Assembly: GCF_030646155.1 (NCBI RefSeq)
Contig: NZ_JAUTDN010000002.1
Coordinates: forward strand, 62,001-126,000
DNA: 64,000 bases
Direction: 5' to 3'
From: Conexibacter sp. CPCC 205762
GTDB lineage: Bacteria > Actinomycetota > Thermoleophilia > Solirubrobacterales > Solirubrobacteraceae
This document shows, in pieces, positions 1-8,806 of this stretch; position 1 is the first letter of the stretch, and every line of letters begins with the position of its first letter. Below the pieces are notes generated by a model. The model searched no databases, was not told the origin of the DNA, and saw only the letters and a list, made by a program, of their open reading frames with translations. The position numbers were made by a program, and so were the translations under genes.

Positions 1-241
1 GGCCGAGCGCGAGCGCGGCGAGCGCCGAGCGCTTGTCGGCGCGCGCGACGCCGCGGTGGGCGGCGATGATCCACAGCAGCCCGGCGCCGACCGCGAAGCG
101 GACCGACATCAGCGTCAGGACGCTGGCGCCGGCGGCGTACGCGAGCTTGGCGAGCACCGCCATCGAGCCGAAGCCGAGCGCGGCGACGATGCACAGGAGC
201 AGGCCCTGGCGCTCGCGGCTGATCTGCGGAGAAACGTTCAC
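1..241 (-). CDS. EamA/DMT-family transporter, N-terminal part
   Basis: This is the 5' end of a minus-strand gene that runs off the left edge. It reads from a GTG at 241 as an N-terminus of about 80 residues: a short polar start (NVSPQISRERQG), a hydrophobic helix with Gly-Phe-Gly-Ser, then 'LMSVRFAVGAGLLW', which resembles the first helices of EamA (drug/metabolite transporter) proteins. These are 10-helix inner-membrane permeases of varied substrate. It is divergent from a LysR regulator 71 bases away, a common arrangement in which the regulator controls the permease. The start rests on a TACTTT hexamer 7 bases upstream. The substrate cannot be told. Confidence 0.7.
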   Translation of the reverse strand, partial: MNVSPQISRERQGLLLCIVAALGFGSMAVLAKLAYAAGASVLTLMSVRFAVGAGLLWIIAAHRGVARADKRSALAALALG

Positions 242-248
242 GCAACCT

Positions 249-254
249 AAAGTA
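249..254 (-). promoter_or_regulatory. -10 hexamer TACTTT for the EamA gene
   Basis: TACTTT (minus strand) lies 7 bases before the GTG at 241, leaving almost no 5' leader. It fits the TAnnnT pattern seen before many starts in this window and would give a leaderless transcript. Confidence 0.45.
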
Positions 255-312
255 GGCCTGCGGCGGCCATCGCGTTACCCTTGATGTACTTCGGCATGCC
301 AAGGATTTCCCT

Positions 313-1236
313 ATGACACTGCAGCAGCTCCAGTACTTCCTCGCGACGATCCAGCACGGCACCTTCAGCGCCGCGGCCGACGCGCTCTACATGGCGCAGC
401 CGTCGCTGTCGGAGCAGATCCGTCGGCTGGAGTCGGAGCTGGGCGTCGCGCTGTTCGTGCGCGCGGGGCGCAGACTGGTGCTGACCGAGGCCGGCCGCGC
501 GCTGCGGCCGGAGGCGGAGCGGACGCTGGCGGCGGCCGAGCGCGCCACCTCCTCGGTCGCCGACGTGCGCGAGCTGAGAGCGGGCACGGCGACCTTCGGC
601 ACCTTCGGCGACGCGCCGACCTGGCTGATCGGCAACGTCGCGGCCGCCTTCCGCCGCCGCCACCCCGACGTCCATCTGCGGATCGTCGGGCTGAACTCCT
701 CCGAGGTCGCCGACGAGGTGCGCGAGGGGCGGATCGAGGCCGGCCTGATCGTGCTGCCGATCGACGACGCCGGCCTCGACGTGCGCCCGGCGATGGAGGA
801 CGAGCTGGTGTGGGTCAGCGCCGACGCCGAGCGGATCGCGAGACCGGTCGCGGTCGAGGCGCTCGCCGACGTGCCGCTGATCCTCTACGACGCCCGCTGG
901 GGCTGGGAGGACCCGACCCGCCGCGCGCTGTTCGAGCGCGCCCAGCGCGCCGGCGTCAAGCTGCAGACCGCGGTCGAGGTCGAGGAGGTCGCCAACGCGC
1001 TCGACCTCGCCGCCCGCGGCCTCGGCGACACGATCATCTCCCGCTCGATCTCGCTCCGCCGCGGCGCCCTCCCGAGCGCTCTCGGCGTCGCCTCCTTCGA
1101 CCCGCCGCTGCACGAGACCTTCGCCTTCATCTCCCGCCGCGACGCCCACCTCTCGCCGGCGACGCGCGAGCTGATCGCGCTCGCCGAGAAGCAGCTCGCG
1201 AACATGGAATCCCGCCGCGACGCGGCGAGAGACTGA
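313..1236 (+). CDS. LysR-family transcriptional regulator
   Basis: A 307-residue DNA-binding regulator of usual LysR length. Residues 1-60 form the winged helix-turn-helix (LQQLQYFLATIQHGTFSAAA, then SLSEQIRRLESELG). From about residue 90 comes the periplasmic-binding-protein-like effector domain, including the 'REGRIEAGLIVLP' and 'VALADVPLILYD'-type strands. An AAGGA sits 8 bases before the ATG. Divergent from the EamA permease, so it probably controls that gene and itself in answer to a small molecule. The 71-base spacer contains GGCATGCC, but no convincing T-N11-A operator was picked out. Confidence 0.9.
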   Translation: MTLQQLQYFLATIQHGTFSAAADALYMAQPSLSEQIRRLESELGVALFVRAGRRLVLTEAGRALRPEAERTLAAAERATSSVADVRELRAGTATFGTFGDAPTWLIGNVAAAFRRRHPDVHLRIVGLNSSEVADEVREGRIEAGLIVLPIDDAGLDVRPAMEDELVWVSADAERIARPVAVEALADVPLILYDARWGWEDPTRRALFERAQRAGVKLQTAVEVEEVANALDLAARGLGDTIISRSISLRRGALPSALGVASFDPPLHETFAFISRRDAHLSPATRELIALAEKQLANMESRRDAARD

Positions 1237-1240
1237 CGGC

Positions 1241-2038
1241 TCAGCGCCGCGGCGCGGCGGCGCTGCCGCGGAGGCGGCGGAGGACCATGTCGGCGAGCGC
1301 GGGGGAGAGGCCGTGGACGATGCCGAGCAGGCCGACGAGCTTCGGGTAGGCGACGGCGCGGCGGTCGGCGGCGACGGCGGCGAGGACCGCGTCGGCGAGC
1401 CGGTCGGGCGAGGCCGCTCTGTCGCCGCCGTGGTACCAGGGCGGCATCGTCGCCTTCTCGTGATCGTGCAGGTGGGTGGCGATCTCGCCCGGGTAGACGA
1501 GCGTGAGGCCGACGCCGGTGCCGGCCAGCTCGTGCCGCAGCGCCTCGCCGAAGGCGCGCTGGGCGGCCTTCGTCGCGCCGTAGACGGCGGCGTCGGGGAA
1601 GGAGCGCATCGCCGCGCCGGAGGAGACGATCACGACGTGGCCGCGGCCGGCTGCGACCATCGGCTCCAGCGCCGCGCGCACCGTCCAGACGGTGCCGAGC
1701 CAGTTGACCGCCGTCATCCGCTCGACCAGCTCCGGCGTCAGCGCGCGGAACGGGCCGTAGTGGGCGACGCCGGCGTTGGCGACCACCAGCTCAAGCCCGC
1801 CGGCCTCGGCGACGAACTGCGCCACCGCCGCCTCGATCGCCTCGCGCGAGGCGACGTCGCAGGGCAGCGGGAGGTGACCGGAGCCGGGCAGCTCGCGCGC
1901 CAGCCGCTCCAGCTCGCCGGCCGAGCGCGCCGCCAGGCCGACCGTCGCGCCGCGCGCGGCCAGCGCGCGCGCGAGCGCCTCCCCGATCCCGCTCGACGCG
2001 CCCGTCACGAGTGCGCGTGTGCCTGCGCCGACCTCCAC
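1241..2038 (-). CDS. SDR-family NAD(P)-dependent oxidoreductase
   Basis: A 265-residue classical short-chain dehydrogenase/reductase. It has the Rossmann cofactor loop TGASSGIG (about residues 13-20), the NAG motif (VVANAGVAHYG), catalytic Ser in 'VIVSSGAA' and the YGATK active site (Tyr and Lys present). Substrate unknown; the family acts on alcohols, ketones, sugars and lipids. It starts at GTG 2038, chosen because TAGGCT lies 6 bases upstream and the glycine-loop spacing is right. Divergent from the DtxR-type regulator; its 3' end is 4 bases from the LysR stop (convergent). Confidence 0.88.
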   Translation of the reverse strand: MEVGAGTRALVTGASSGIGEALARALAARGATVGLAARSAGELERLARELPGSGHLPLPCDVASREAIEAAVAQFVAEAGGLELVVANAGVAHYGPFRALTPELVERMTAVNWLGTVWTVRAALEPMVAAGRGHVVIVSSGAAMRSFPDAAVYGATKAAQRAFGEALRHELAGTGVGLTLVYPGEIATHLHDHEKATMPPWYHGGDRAASPDRLADAVLAAVAADRRAVAYPKLVGLLGIVHGLSPALADMVLRRLRGSAAAPRR

Positions 2039-2044
2039 GCGGCG

Positions 2045-2050
2045 AGCCTA
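2045..2050 (-). promoter_or_regulatory. -10 hexamer TAGGCT for the SDR gene
   Basis: TAGGCT on the minus strand, 6 bases before the GTG at 2038. The sequence from hexamer to start (TAGGCTCGCCGCGTGGAG) is almost the same as that before the BASS transporter at 10478. Confidence 0.45.
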
Positions 2051-2056
2051 ACCCAT

Positions 2057-2062
2057 TAACCT
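2057..2062 (+). promoter_or_regulatory. -10 hexamer TAACCT for the DtxR-type regulator
   Basis: TAACCT ends 7 bases before the ATG at 2070. No Shine-Dalgarno sequence is seen, so a leaderless transcript is likely. It lies within a few bases of the oppositely directed SDR hexamer. Confidence 0.45.
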
Positions 2063-2069
2063 GGTCGTC

Positions 2070-2789
2070 ATGAGCCACGAGCACGTCACGGTCGCCGAGG
2101 AGGAGTACCTCCAGATGCTCTTCTGGCTGTTCGAGGCGAACCTGCCGATGACCGGCGCCAACCTCGCCCGCGCGATGCAGCTGTCGGCGCCGACGGTCCA
2201 CGAGATGATCGGCCGGCTGGAGCGCGACGGCTACATCACGCGCGCCAGAGACAAGTCGATCTCGTTCACCGACGAGGGCCGCCGCGAGGCCGAGGAGGTC
2301 ACCTCCCGCCACCGCCTGATCGAGCGCTTCCTGACCGACGTCGTCGGCGTCCCGTGGGACGACGTGCACGAGGAGGCAGAGCGGCTGGAGCACGCGATGA
2401 CGCCGCGCTTCGAGGCGTACGTGCGCGCCTCCGTCGGCGACGCGAAGACCTGCCCGCACGGCCATCCGATCAAGGTCGGCGAGCGCGTCTCCGGCGTCCC
2501 GCTGGCCGACTGCGAGATCGGCGCCAGCGTCAGCGTGCTGCGGCTGGAGAACGAGGCCGAGGACGTCCTCCACTACCTGATGGACGCCGGCGTCGGCCCG
2601 GGCCTGGAGGGCACGCTCTCCGCCAGCGACGACGAGCACGTGACGATCACCGCCGCCGATGGCGCGCAGCACACGCTCACGCGCACGGTCGCCGAGACGG
2701 TCACCGTCAGAGCCGATCCGTCGCCGCCGCCGCGCACCGCGATCCCCGCCGAGCAGCTCGTGCTGGGCCGGGATCGCTACGGCCGCTGA
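2070..2789 (+). CDS. DtxR/MntR-family metal-dependent regulator
   Basis: A 239-residue regulator of the iron/manganese-sensing DtxR family. Residues 1-65 are the winged helix (VAEEEYLQMLFWL, 'LARAMQLSAPTVHEMIGRLE'). Residues about 70-145 are the metal-binding and dimerisation domain, with 'HRLIERFL', 'HEEAERLEHAMTP' and 'CPHGHPI' motifs carrying typical His, Glu and Cys ligands. The C-terminal half (GERVSGVPLADCEIGASVSV) is the SH3/FeoA-like domain. Such proteins repress metal-uptake genes when metal-loaded. No uptake gene is adjacent, so the targets are elsewhere or include the divergent SDR. Confidence 0.88.
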   Translation: MSHEHVTVAEEEYLQMLFWLFEANLPMTGANLARAMQLSAPTVHEMIGRLERDGYITRARDKSISFTDEGRREAEEVTSRHRLIERFLTDVVGVPWDDVHEEAERLEHAMTPRFEAYVRASVGDAKTCPHGHPIKVGERVSGVPLADCEIGASVSVLRLENEAEDVLHYLMDAGVGPGLEGTLSASDDEHVTITAADGAQHTLTRTVAETVTVRADPSPPPRTAIPAEQLVLGRDRYGR

Positions 2790-2857
2790 GCGCTGACGCG
2801 CCAACTAAAGCGTTTTGACTGAACGCTGACGGACAGCTGCCGATCTTCTCGGCGGAG

Positions 2858-4825
2858 ATGTCGGACGGAACCGACACCCCGCGCCCTGCCCCCGCGCCGG
2901 CCGTTCATCGGCTGCTCGCTCCCGACGAGGAGCTGGTCCGTCTGCGCGCCGAGGTCGCGCGCGAGCGCGAGGCGCGCGCCGAGGCCGAACGGGTGGCGCA
3001 GGAGACGACCGCCGCGCTGGCCGCGCGTCAGCAGGAGCTGGAGCTGCTGGAGGCGATCGCCGCCGCCGCCAACGGCGCCCGCACGCTGGAGGACGCGCTC
3101 GACGCCGCCGTCGAGGCGCTGCGCCGCCACGGCTGCTGGACGGTCGGCCGCAGCTGGATCGCCGACGGTGCCGACGAGCCGCTGATAGACGCCGGCGCCG
3201 AGCTGTTCGACGCCGCGGTGCCCGCGCTCGTCCCGCCGCCCGACGGCCTGCACGAGCGCGCGCGGGAGGACGGCGAGGCGGTCTGGACCCGCAACGGCTT
3301 CGCCTTCCCGGTCCTGCTCGGCGAGCGCGTGCTGGCGGTGCTGGAGCTGCGCGCCTCCGCGACGCGCCGCCCCGACCCGGCGCTGGCGCGCCTCTCCAAC
3401 CACGTCGCCGGCCATCTCGAACGGGTCGCCGAGCGGGTCGCGGCACGCGAGCGGATCGTCCACCAGACGCTCCACGACGCCCTCACCGGCCTGCCCAACC
3501 GCGTCCTCTTCGAGGACCGCCTCGGGCTCGCGCTCACGCGCGCCCGCCGCCGCGGCACTCAGACGGCCGTCCTGTTCCTCGACGTCGACCGCTTCAAGCT
3601 CGTCAACGACACCCTCGGCCATCGCGCCGGCGACGCGCTCCTGCGCGAGGTCGCGCAGCGGCTGCGGACCGCCGTCCGCGCCAGCGACACGGTCGCGCGC
3701 TTCGGCGGCGACGAGTTCGCCGTCCTCTGCGAGGAGCTGAACGACGAGCGCGACGCGCTGCGCGTCGCCAACTCGCTGCACGCCGCGCTGAGCGTGCCGT
3801 GCGAGCTGGGCGGCGACGGCGGCGACCTCGGCAGCGAGTCGCTCGTGCTCAGCACCAGCGTCGGCGTCGCGGTCGCGCGCGGGCGCGAGGCGACGCCGGA
3901 GGAGCTGCTGCGCGACGCCGACGCGGCGATGTACCGCGCCAAGGAGCTGGGCCGCTCGCGCACGGAGCTGTTCGACGAGCGGCTGCGCGCGCGGCTCGAC
4001 GCGCGCCTGCGCGTCGAGCGGGAGCTGCACCAGGCGCTCGACGCGCGCGAGCTGCGGCTCGTCTACCAGCCGGTCGTCTCGCTGCGGACCGGCGGGATGC
4101 GCTCGGTCGAGGCGCTCGTGCGCTGGGACCACCCGGAGCGCGGCACGCTCAGCCCCGGCGCCTTCCTGCCGATCGCGGAGGAGAGCGGGCTGATCGTCAA
4201 GATCGGCGAGTACGTGCTGCGCGAGGCGTGCGCGCAGGCGGTCGCCTGGCGCGGACGGCTCGGCGCGGAGGCGCCGCTGCCGATCCACGTCAACCTCGCC
4301 GCGCGCCAGCTGAGCCAGACGAACTTCGTCGACACGGTCGTGCGGATCCTCGCCGACACGGGCGCGACCGCGCACGACATCGCGCTGGAGATCACCGAGT
4401 CGTCGGTGATCGAGAACACGCTGCTCGCGTCCGACATGCTGCGCGAGCTGAAGGCGCTCGGCTTCGAGATCCTGCTCGACGACTTCGGCATCGGCTACTC
4501 GTCGCTCGGCTACCTGCAGCAGCTGCCGATCGACGTGCTGAAGATCGACCGCTCGTTCATCGACGCGCTCGGCGGCGCGGCCGACGCCGAGGACGACGGC
4601 CGCGCGAGCGCGATCGTGCGCGCGATCGTCGGCATGGCCGACGCGCTCGCGATCGACGTCGTCGCGGAGGGCGTCGAGACCGACGAGCAGGCGCGCATCT
4701 CGCAGGCGCTCGGCTGCGACCTCGCGCAGGGCTTCCTGTTCGCCCGGCCGGAGCGGCCGGAGACGGTCGAGCAGCTGCGGCGGGCGTGGACGCCCGCCGC
4801 GCGCGCGAAGCCGCGTCGCTCCTAG
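2858..4825 (+). CDS. GAF-like / GGDEF / EAL c-di-GMP turnover protein
   Basis: A 655-residue soluble signalling protein. A helical N-terminus (about 25-70, Glu/Arg/Ala-rich coiled coil) leads to a GAF-like sensor (about 70-190), then a diguanylate cyclase domain with an intact GGDEF at 283-287, then an EAL phosphodiesterase domain with E-A-L at 418-420. The EAL domain keeps the residues needed for catalysis, including the Asn of 'HVNLAARQL', the DDFG-GYSS loop and 'VVAEGVET'. Both halves therefore look active, or one may regulate the other. No membrane helices are seen. Its stop overlaps the stop of the convergent aminotransferase (4822-4825). Confidence 0.92.
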   Translation: MSDGTDTPRPAPAPAVHRLLAPDEELVRLRAEVAREREARAEAERVAQETTAALAARQQELELLEAIAAAANGARTLEDALDAAVEALRRHGCWTVGRSWIADGADEPLIDAGAELFDAAVPALVPPPDGLHERAREDGEAVWTRNGFAFPVLLGERVLAVLELRASATRRPDPALARLSNHVAGHLERVAERVAARERIVHQTLHDALTGLPNRVLFEDRLGLALTRARRRGTQTAVLFLDVDRFKLVNDTLGHRAGDALLREVAQRLRTAVRASDTVARFGGDEFAVLCEELNDERDALRVANSLHAALSVPCELGGDGGDLGSESLVLSTSVGVAVARGREATPEELLRDADAAMYRAKELGRSRTELFDERLRARLDARLRVERELHQALDARELRLVYQPVVSLRTGGMRSVEALVRWDHPERGTLSPGAFLPIAEESGLIVKIGEYVLREACAQAVAWRGRLGAEAPLPIHVNLAARQLSQTNFVDTVVRILADTGATAHDIALEITESSVIENTLLASDMLRELKALGFEILLDDFGIGYSSLGYLQQLPIDVLKIDRSFIDALGGAADAEDDGRASAIVRAIVGMADALAIDVVAEGVETDEQARISQALGCDLAQGFLFARPERPETVEQLRRAWTPAARAKPRRS

Positions 4826-5922
4826 CCGACCGGCAGCGACTTGACGGCGTCGGCGAGGCGGCCGACGCCCTCCTCGATCTGCGCCACGTTCACGCCCGAG
4901 TAGGCGAGGCGGAAGGCGTTCTCGCCGCCCTCGATGAGGAAGTCGGTGCCTTTCACGATCGCGACGCCGCGGTCGCCCGCCGCCTTGAAGAGCGCATCGG
5001 CGTCGAAGCCCTCGGGCATCTCGACCCAGAGGAAGTAGCCGCCCTCCGGCGCGACGAACCTCGCCTCCGGCAGCTGCGCGGAGAGCGCGTTGCCGAGCGC
5101 CTCGGCGCGCTCCTTCAGCGCGACCTTGACGGTCTCGATCGAGCGCTCGTAGGAGCCGTTGCGGCAGAACTGGTTGACGATCGACTGCGCCACCATGTTC
5201 GGCGAGATGTAGGTGTTGGTCGCCAGCTTCGCGATCCGCGCGATCAGCTTCTCCGGGCCGACCAGGTAGCCGACGCGGATGCCAGGGCAGACCGTCTTGG
5301 AGAACGAGGAGGCGTAGACGACCTGGTCGTCCTCGGCCAGCGACAGCATCGTCGGCAGCGTCTCGCCGCTGAAGCGCAGCTCGACGTACGGGTCGTCCTC
5401 GAAGATCAGGAAGCCGTGCTGCTTGGCGAGCGCGACGAGCGCCTGGCGCTTCTCCAGCGACAGCGTGTAACCGGCGGGGTTCTGGAAGTTCGGGATCAGG
5501 TGCGCCAGCTGCGGCTTGACGCCGTCGGCCAGCAGCGCCTCGATGCCGGCGACGTCGACGCCGTCCTCGTGCAGCGCGACCGGGCGCAGGTCGCCGCCGC
5601 GCGAGCGCAGCGACAGCAGCGTGCGGTCGTAGGTCGGCCGCTCGACGATCACGACGTCATCGGGCTCCACGAGCGCCTCGAACAGGAACGCGTCGGCCTG
5701 CATCGACCCGTTCGTGACGATCACGTTCTCCGGGGCGACGCCGTGCTTCTCCGCGATCCACGCGCGCAGAGGTCTGTAGCCGATCGACGTGCCGTACGAG
5801 AACGTCCCGGCGGGGTCGGCCGTGAAAGCGGCGTCAGCGGCGGCGCGGAGGCCCTCGACGTCGATGATGTCGAGCGACGGAGCGCCGCGCGCGAAGGAGA
5901 TCGGAGCGGGTTCGGAGGCCAT
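4822..5922 (-). CDS. PLP-dependent class I/II aminotransferase (LysN/2-aminoadipate type)
   Basis: A 366-residue fold-type I PLP enzyme. Residue runs include 'FSYGTSIGYRPLRAWIA', 'VTNGSMQADAFLFEAL', the aromatic 'RPTYDR', 'IPNFQNPAGYTLS', 'FEDDPYVELRF', the Schiff-base lysine in 'SSFSKTVCPGIRVGY' and 'GGYFLWVEMP'. The 'NFQNPAGYT' and 'SKTVCPGIRVGY' style matches the MocR/2-aminoadipate transaminase branch, here without the DNA-binding domain. Likely moves an amino group between an amino acid and 2-oxoglutarate; substrate not decidable. Single gene, converging on the c-di-GMP gene. Start supported by TACCCT 6 bases upstream. Confidence 0.88.
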   Translation of the reverse strand: MASEPAPISFARGAPSLDIIDVEGLRAAADAAFTADPAGTFSYGTSIGYRPLRAWIAEKHGVAPENVIVTNGSMQADAFLFEALVEPDDVVIVERPTYDRTLLSLRSRGGDLRPVALHEDGVDVAGIEALLADGVKPQLAHLIPNFQNPAGYTLSLEKRQALVALAKQHGFLIFEDDPYVELRFSGETLPTMLSLAEDDQVVYASSFSKTVCPGIRVGYLVGPEKLIARIAKLATNTYISPNMVAQSIVNQFCRNGSYERSIETVKVALKERAEALGNALSAQLPEARFVAPEGGYFLWVEMPEGFDADALFKAAGDRGVAIVKGTDFLIEGGENAFRLAYSGVNVAQIEEGVGRLADAVKSLPVG

Positions 5923-5928
5923 CCCCGG

Positions 5929-5934
5929 AGGGTA
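5929..5934 (-). promoter_or_regulatory. -10 hexamer TACCCT for the aminotransferase
   Basis: TACCCT, minus strand, 6 bases before the ATG at 5922. It is the same hexamer found before accE, the acyl-CoA mutase and moaD-moaE. Confidence 0.45.
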
Positions 5935-5947
5935 CGCGATTAACGAC

Positions 5948-5971
5948 GCGGCGCCCGTCTCAGGGCGCCGC
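5948..5971 (-). terminator. Terminator hairpin after sucCD
   Basis: A perfect 9-base-pair stem (GCGGCGCCC / GGGCGCCGC) with a 6-base loop, 28 bases past the sucD stop. There is no U-run, as is common for terminators in such GC-rich genomes. Confidence 0.6.
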
Positions 5972-5998
5972 GGGACCTGCTGCGAATCTTCCCGGCGG

Positions 5999-6874
5999 TT
6001 ACTTCCCGAGGATCTCCATCGCGAGCTCGGCCGTCTCGGTCGGCGTTCTGCCGACGCGGACGCCCTTCGCCTCCAGCGCCTCGGCCTTCGCTCTCGCGGT
6101 GCCGGCCGTGCCGGAGACGATCGCGCCGGCGTGGCCCATCGTCTTGCCCTCAGGCGCCGTGAAGCCGGCGATGTAGGCGACGACCGGCTTCGTGACGTTG
6201 GCGGCGATGTACTCGGCCGCCTCCTCCTCGGCGGAGCCGCCGATCTCGCCCGACATCACGATCAGCTCGGTCTCGGGATCGTTCTGGAACAGCTCGATCA
6301 CGTCGATGAACGACGAGCCCGGGACCGGGTCGCCGCCGATGCCGACGATCGAGGAGTTGCCGAAGCCGCGCTGCGCCAGCTCGTTGCCGATCTGGTAGGT
6401 CAGCGTGCCGGAGCGCGAGACGACGCCGACGTTGCCCTGCTTGAAGAACGACGCCGGGATGATGCCGACGCTCGCCTTGCCCGGCGACAGGATGCCCGGG
6501 CAGTTGGGGCCGACGAGGCGGACGTCCGGGTTGCGCTTGAGCTGCGTGTAGACGCGCAGCTCGTCGTGCGCCGGGATGCCCTCGGTGATCGCGACGATCA
6601 GTCTGATGCCGGCGTCGGCCGCCTCGAGGATCGAGTCGGCGGCGAAGCGCGGCGGCACGAAGATCATCGCCGTGTTGGCGCCGGCCTTGTCGACCGACTC
6701 CGCGACGGTGTTGAAGACCGGGATGCCGTTGACGTCCTGGCCGCCCTTGCCGGGCGTCACGCCGGCGACGACCTGGGTGCCGTAGTTCTTGTTGTTGGTC
6801 GCGTGGAACGTGCCCTCGCGGCCGGTGATGCCCGTGACGACGAGGCGGGTCTCTCTGTCGACGAGGACGCTCAT
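5999..6874 (-). CDS. sucD: Succinyl-CoA synthetase alpha subunit
   Basis: A 291-residue subunit of the TCA-cycle enzyme that converts succinyl-CoA, ADP/GDP and phosphate to succinate, NTP and CoA. The CoA-binding Rossmann domain begins with '[12 protein letters not shown]'. The ligase domain holds '[13 protein letters not shown]' and the phosphorylated histidine at about residue 248 in '[10 protein letters not shown]'. Length is normal for the family. Its ATG overlaps the sucC stop by four bases (6871-6874), so the two are translationally coupled. A hairpin terminator follows. Confidence 0.97.
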   Translation of the reverse strand: MSVLVDRETRLVVTGITGREGTFHATNNKNYGTQVVAGVTPGKGGQDVNGIPVFNTVAESVDKAGANTAMIFVPPRFAADSILEAADAGIRLIVAITEGIPAHDELRVYTQLKRNPDVRLVGPNCPGILSPGKASVGIIPASFFKQGNVGVVSRSGTLTYQIGNELAQRGFGNSSIVGIGGDPVPGSSFIDVIELFQNDPETELIVMSGEIGGSAEEEAAEYIAANVTKPVVAYIAGFTAPEGKTMGHAGAIVSGTAGTARAKAEALEAKGVRVGRTPTETAELAMEILGK

Positions 6875-8025
6875 GCGGCAACTCCGGTCTTGGCGAGCGC
6901 GACGACCTTCTCGGCCGCCTCGTTCATCGTCGTCGCGGTCGCGACGTTCGGCAGGTTCGCGTCGGCCAGCAGCTTGCGCCCCTCGACGTCGTTGGTGCCG
7001 TCGAGGCGGACGACGAACGGCACGGTCGGGTTGATGATCCCGTACGCCTCGATCAGGCCCTTCGCGACCTCGTCGCAGCGCGTGATGCCGCCGAAGATGT
7101 TGAAGAGGACCGCTCTGACCTTCGGGTCGGAGAGGATCACCTCGACGGCGCTGACGATCGCGTCGGACTTCGAGCCGCCGCCGGCGTCGAGGAAGTTCGC
7201 GGCCGAGCCGCCGGCGAGGCCGACGACGTCGAGCGTCGACATCACGAGCCCGGCGCCGTTGCCGAGGATGCCGATGTCGCCGTCGAGCTTCACGTACGTG
7301 AGGCCGCGCTCGTGCGCCATCTGCTCCTGCGGGTCCTCGGCGGAGGGATCGCGCAGCTCCGCGTTCTGCGGATGCCGGTAGAGCGAGTTGCCGTCGAGCG
7401 TGACCTTCGCGTCGAGCGCGACGACGTCGCGGTCCGCCGTGATGATCAGCGGGTTGACCTCGATCAGCATCGCCTCTTCGGCGACGAAGGTCGCGTACAG
7501 CTTCGACAGCATCGCGCCCACGGGGCGGATCAGGTCGGCCGGGATGCCGGCGGCGAACGCCAGCTTGCGGCCGTGGAAGTCCTGGAAGCCGAGCAGCGGA
7601 TCGACGTGCAGTCTCGCGAGCGCCTCCGGCGTCTTCTCCGCGACCTCCTCGATGTCCATGCCGCCCTGAGTCGAGAGCATGACGAGGGGCGCCTTGGCGG
7701 CGCGGTCGAAGACGATCGAGGCGTAGTACTCCTCCGCGATCTGCGAAGCGCCCTCGATCCAGACCTCATGGACCGTGAAGCCCTTGATGTCCATCCCGAG
7801 GATGTCGGTGGCGTACTGCGTCGCCTCCGCTCTGTCCTTCGCGAGCTTGACGCCGCCGGCCTTGCCGCGGCCACCGATCAGCACTTGCGCCTTGACGACG
7901 CAGGGGTATCCAATTTCATCAGCTGCCGCGACGGCGTCTTCAACCGTCTTGGCAGGCTTCCCGGTGGGGACCGGGATTCCATGTCGGGCGAAAAGTTGCT
8001 TGCCCTGATATTCGAGCAGGTCCAT
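6871..8025 (-). CDS. sucC: Succinyl-CoA synthetase beta subunit
   Basis: A 384-residue nucleotide-binding subunit of succinyl-CoA synthetase. It starts '[18 protein letters not shown]' and carries the ATP-grasp fold ([17 protein letters not shown]), 'IEVNPL' and the '[14 protein letters not shown]' succinate/CoA-contact loop. First gene of the sucC-sucD operon. Near this mutase/carboxylase-rich region it would also take the succinyl-CoA made from methylmalonyl-CoA. A TAGAGT 11 bases upstream is a weaker promoter candidate than those elsewhere in the window. Confidence 0.97.
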   Translation of the reverse strand: MDLLEYQGKQLFARHGIPVPTGKPAKTVEDAVAAADEIGYPCVVKAQVLIGGRGKAGGVKLAKDRAEATQYATDILGMDIKGFTVHEVWIEGASQIAEEYYASIVFDRAAKAPLVMLSTQGGMDIEEVAEKTPEALARLHVDPLLGFQDFHGRKLAFAAGIPADLIRPVGAMLSKLYATFVAEEAMLIEVNPLIITADRDVVALDAKVTLDGNSLYRHPQNAELRDPSAEDPQEQMAHERGLTYVKLDGDIGILGNGAGLVMSTLDVVGLAGGSAANFLDAGGGSKSDAIVSAVEVILSDPKVRAVLFNIFGGITRCDEVAKGLIEAYGIINPTVPFVVRLDGTNDVEGRKLLADANLPNVATATTMNEAAEKVVALAKTGVAA

Positions 8026-8094
8026 AGCGCCCGCGGACTCTACTCCGCATTAGCAGAATGGGCCCCCAGAACGCGCGAATAGGCCGCGAGCAGG

Positions 8095-8100
8095 CATAAT
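8095..8100 (+). promoter_or_regulatory. Possible -10 (CATAAT) for the HAD gene
   Basis: CATAAT ends 9 bases before the ATG at 8110 and is the closest match to TATAAT in this divergent spacer. No matching -35 is obvious. Confidence 0.35.
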
Positions 8101-8109
8101 GGCCGGCCA

Positions 8110-8790
8110 ATGGCCATTCCCAGAACTGTCACTTTCGTTACGTTCGACGTCTACGGCACCCTGATCGACTGGGAGTCGGGCGCGTACGACGCTTTCACCA
8201 GAGAGGCGAAGCGCGACGGCTTCACGATCGAACGCGACCAGCTGATGCCGCTCTTCCACTCCGTTCAGGAAGAGATCCAGGCCGGCTCCTACGAGCTGTA
8301 CGCCGAGGTCCTGCGTCGCACCGCCGTCAGAATCTCCGAGGAGCTGGGCTGGGGCCTGGAGCCCTCGCGCTCCGGCTTCCTGCCGGACTCGGTCCAGCGC
8401 TGGCCGGCGTTCAGAGAGGCCAACTCGGTCCTCGCGAGACTCGCCAAGCAGTACAGAACGGGCCTGATCTCGAACATCGACGACAAGCTCCTCGGTCAGA
8501 CGCGGCGCCACATCCCGCTCGACTTCGACCTCGTCGTGACGGCGCAGCAGGTGCGCTCGTACAAGCCCGACCCGGCGCACTTCAAGGAGTGCGAGCGGCG
8601 CGTCGGCAGCAAGAGAGGCTGGGTCCACATCAGCTCCGGCTACAAGACCGACGTCGAGCCGCTGCTGAGACTCAGAGTCCCCGTGATCTGGGTCAACCGC
8701 GACAGAACGCCGCTCGAGAGCGGTCAGAAGAAGCCGGACGCGGAGGTCTCCAGCCTGCGCGAGGCGGCGAGACTGCTCGGCATCGGCTGA
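8110..8790 (+). CDS. HAD-superfamily hydrolase (haloacid dehalogenase type II-like)
   Basis: A 226-residue HAD hydrolase. Motif I is 'FDVYGTLIDWESG' (nucleophile Asp, with Val-Tyr replacing the phosphatase-type Asp-Gly and so closer to L-2-haloacid dehalogenases), motif II is 'LISNIDD', and motif III includes Lys in 'YKPDPAHF'; 'SSGYKTDV' is motif IV-like. Likely acts on a small haloacid or phosphoester. Eleven of its 24 arginines are AGA and none AGG. It precedes an MBL-fold hydrolase by 16 bases, probably one operon. CATAAT ends 9 bases before the ATG. Confidence 0.85.
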   Translation: MAIPRTVTFVTFDVYGTLIDWESGAYDAFTREAKRDGFTIERDQLMPLFHSVQEEIQAGSYELYAEVLRRTAVRISEELGWGLEPSRSGFLPDSVQRWPAFREANSVLARLAKQYRTGLISNIDDKLLGQTRRHIPLDFDLVVTAQQVRSYKPDPAHFKECERRVGSKRGWVHISSGYKTDVEPLLRLRVPVIWVNRDRTPLESGQKKPDAEVSSLREAARLLGIG

Positions 8791-8806
8791 GGCTGAGGCG
8801 CGCGCG

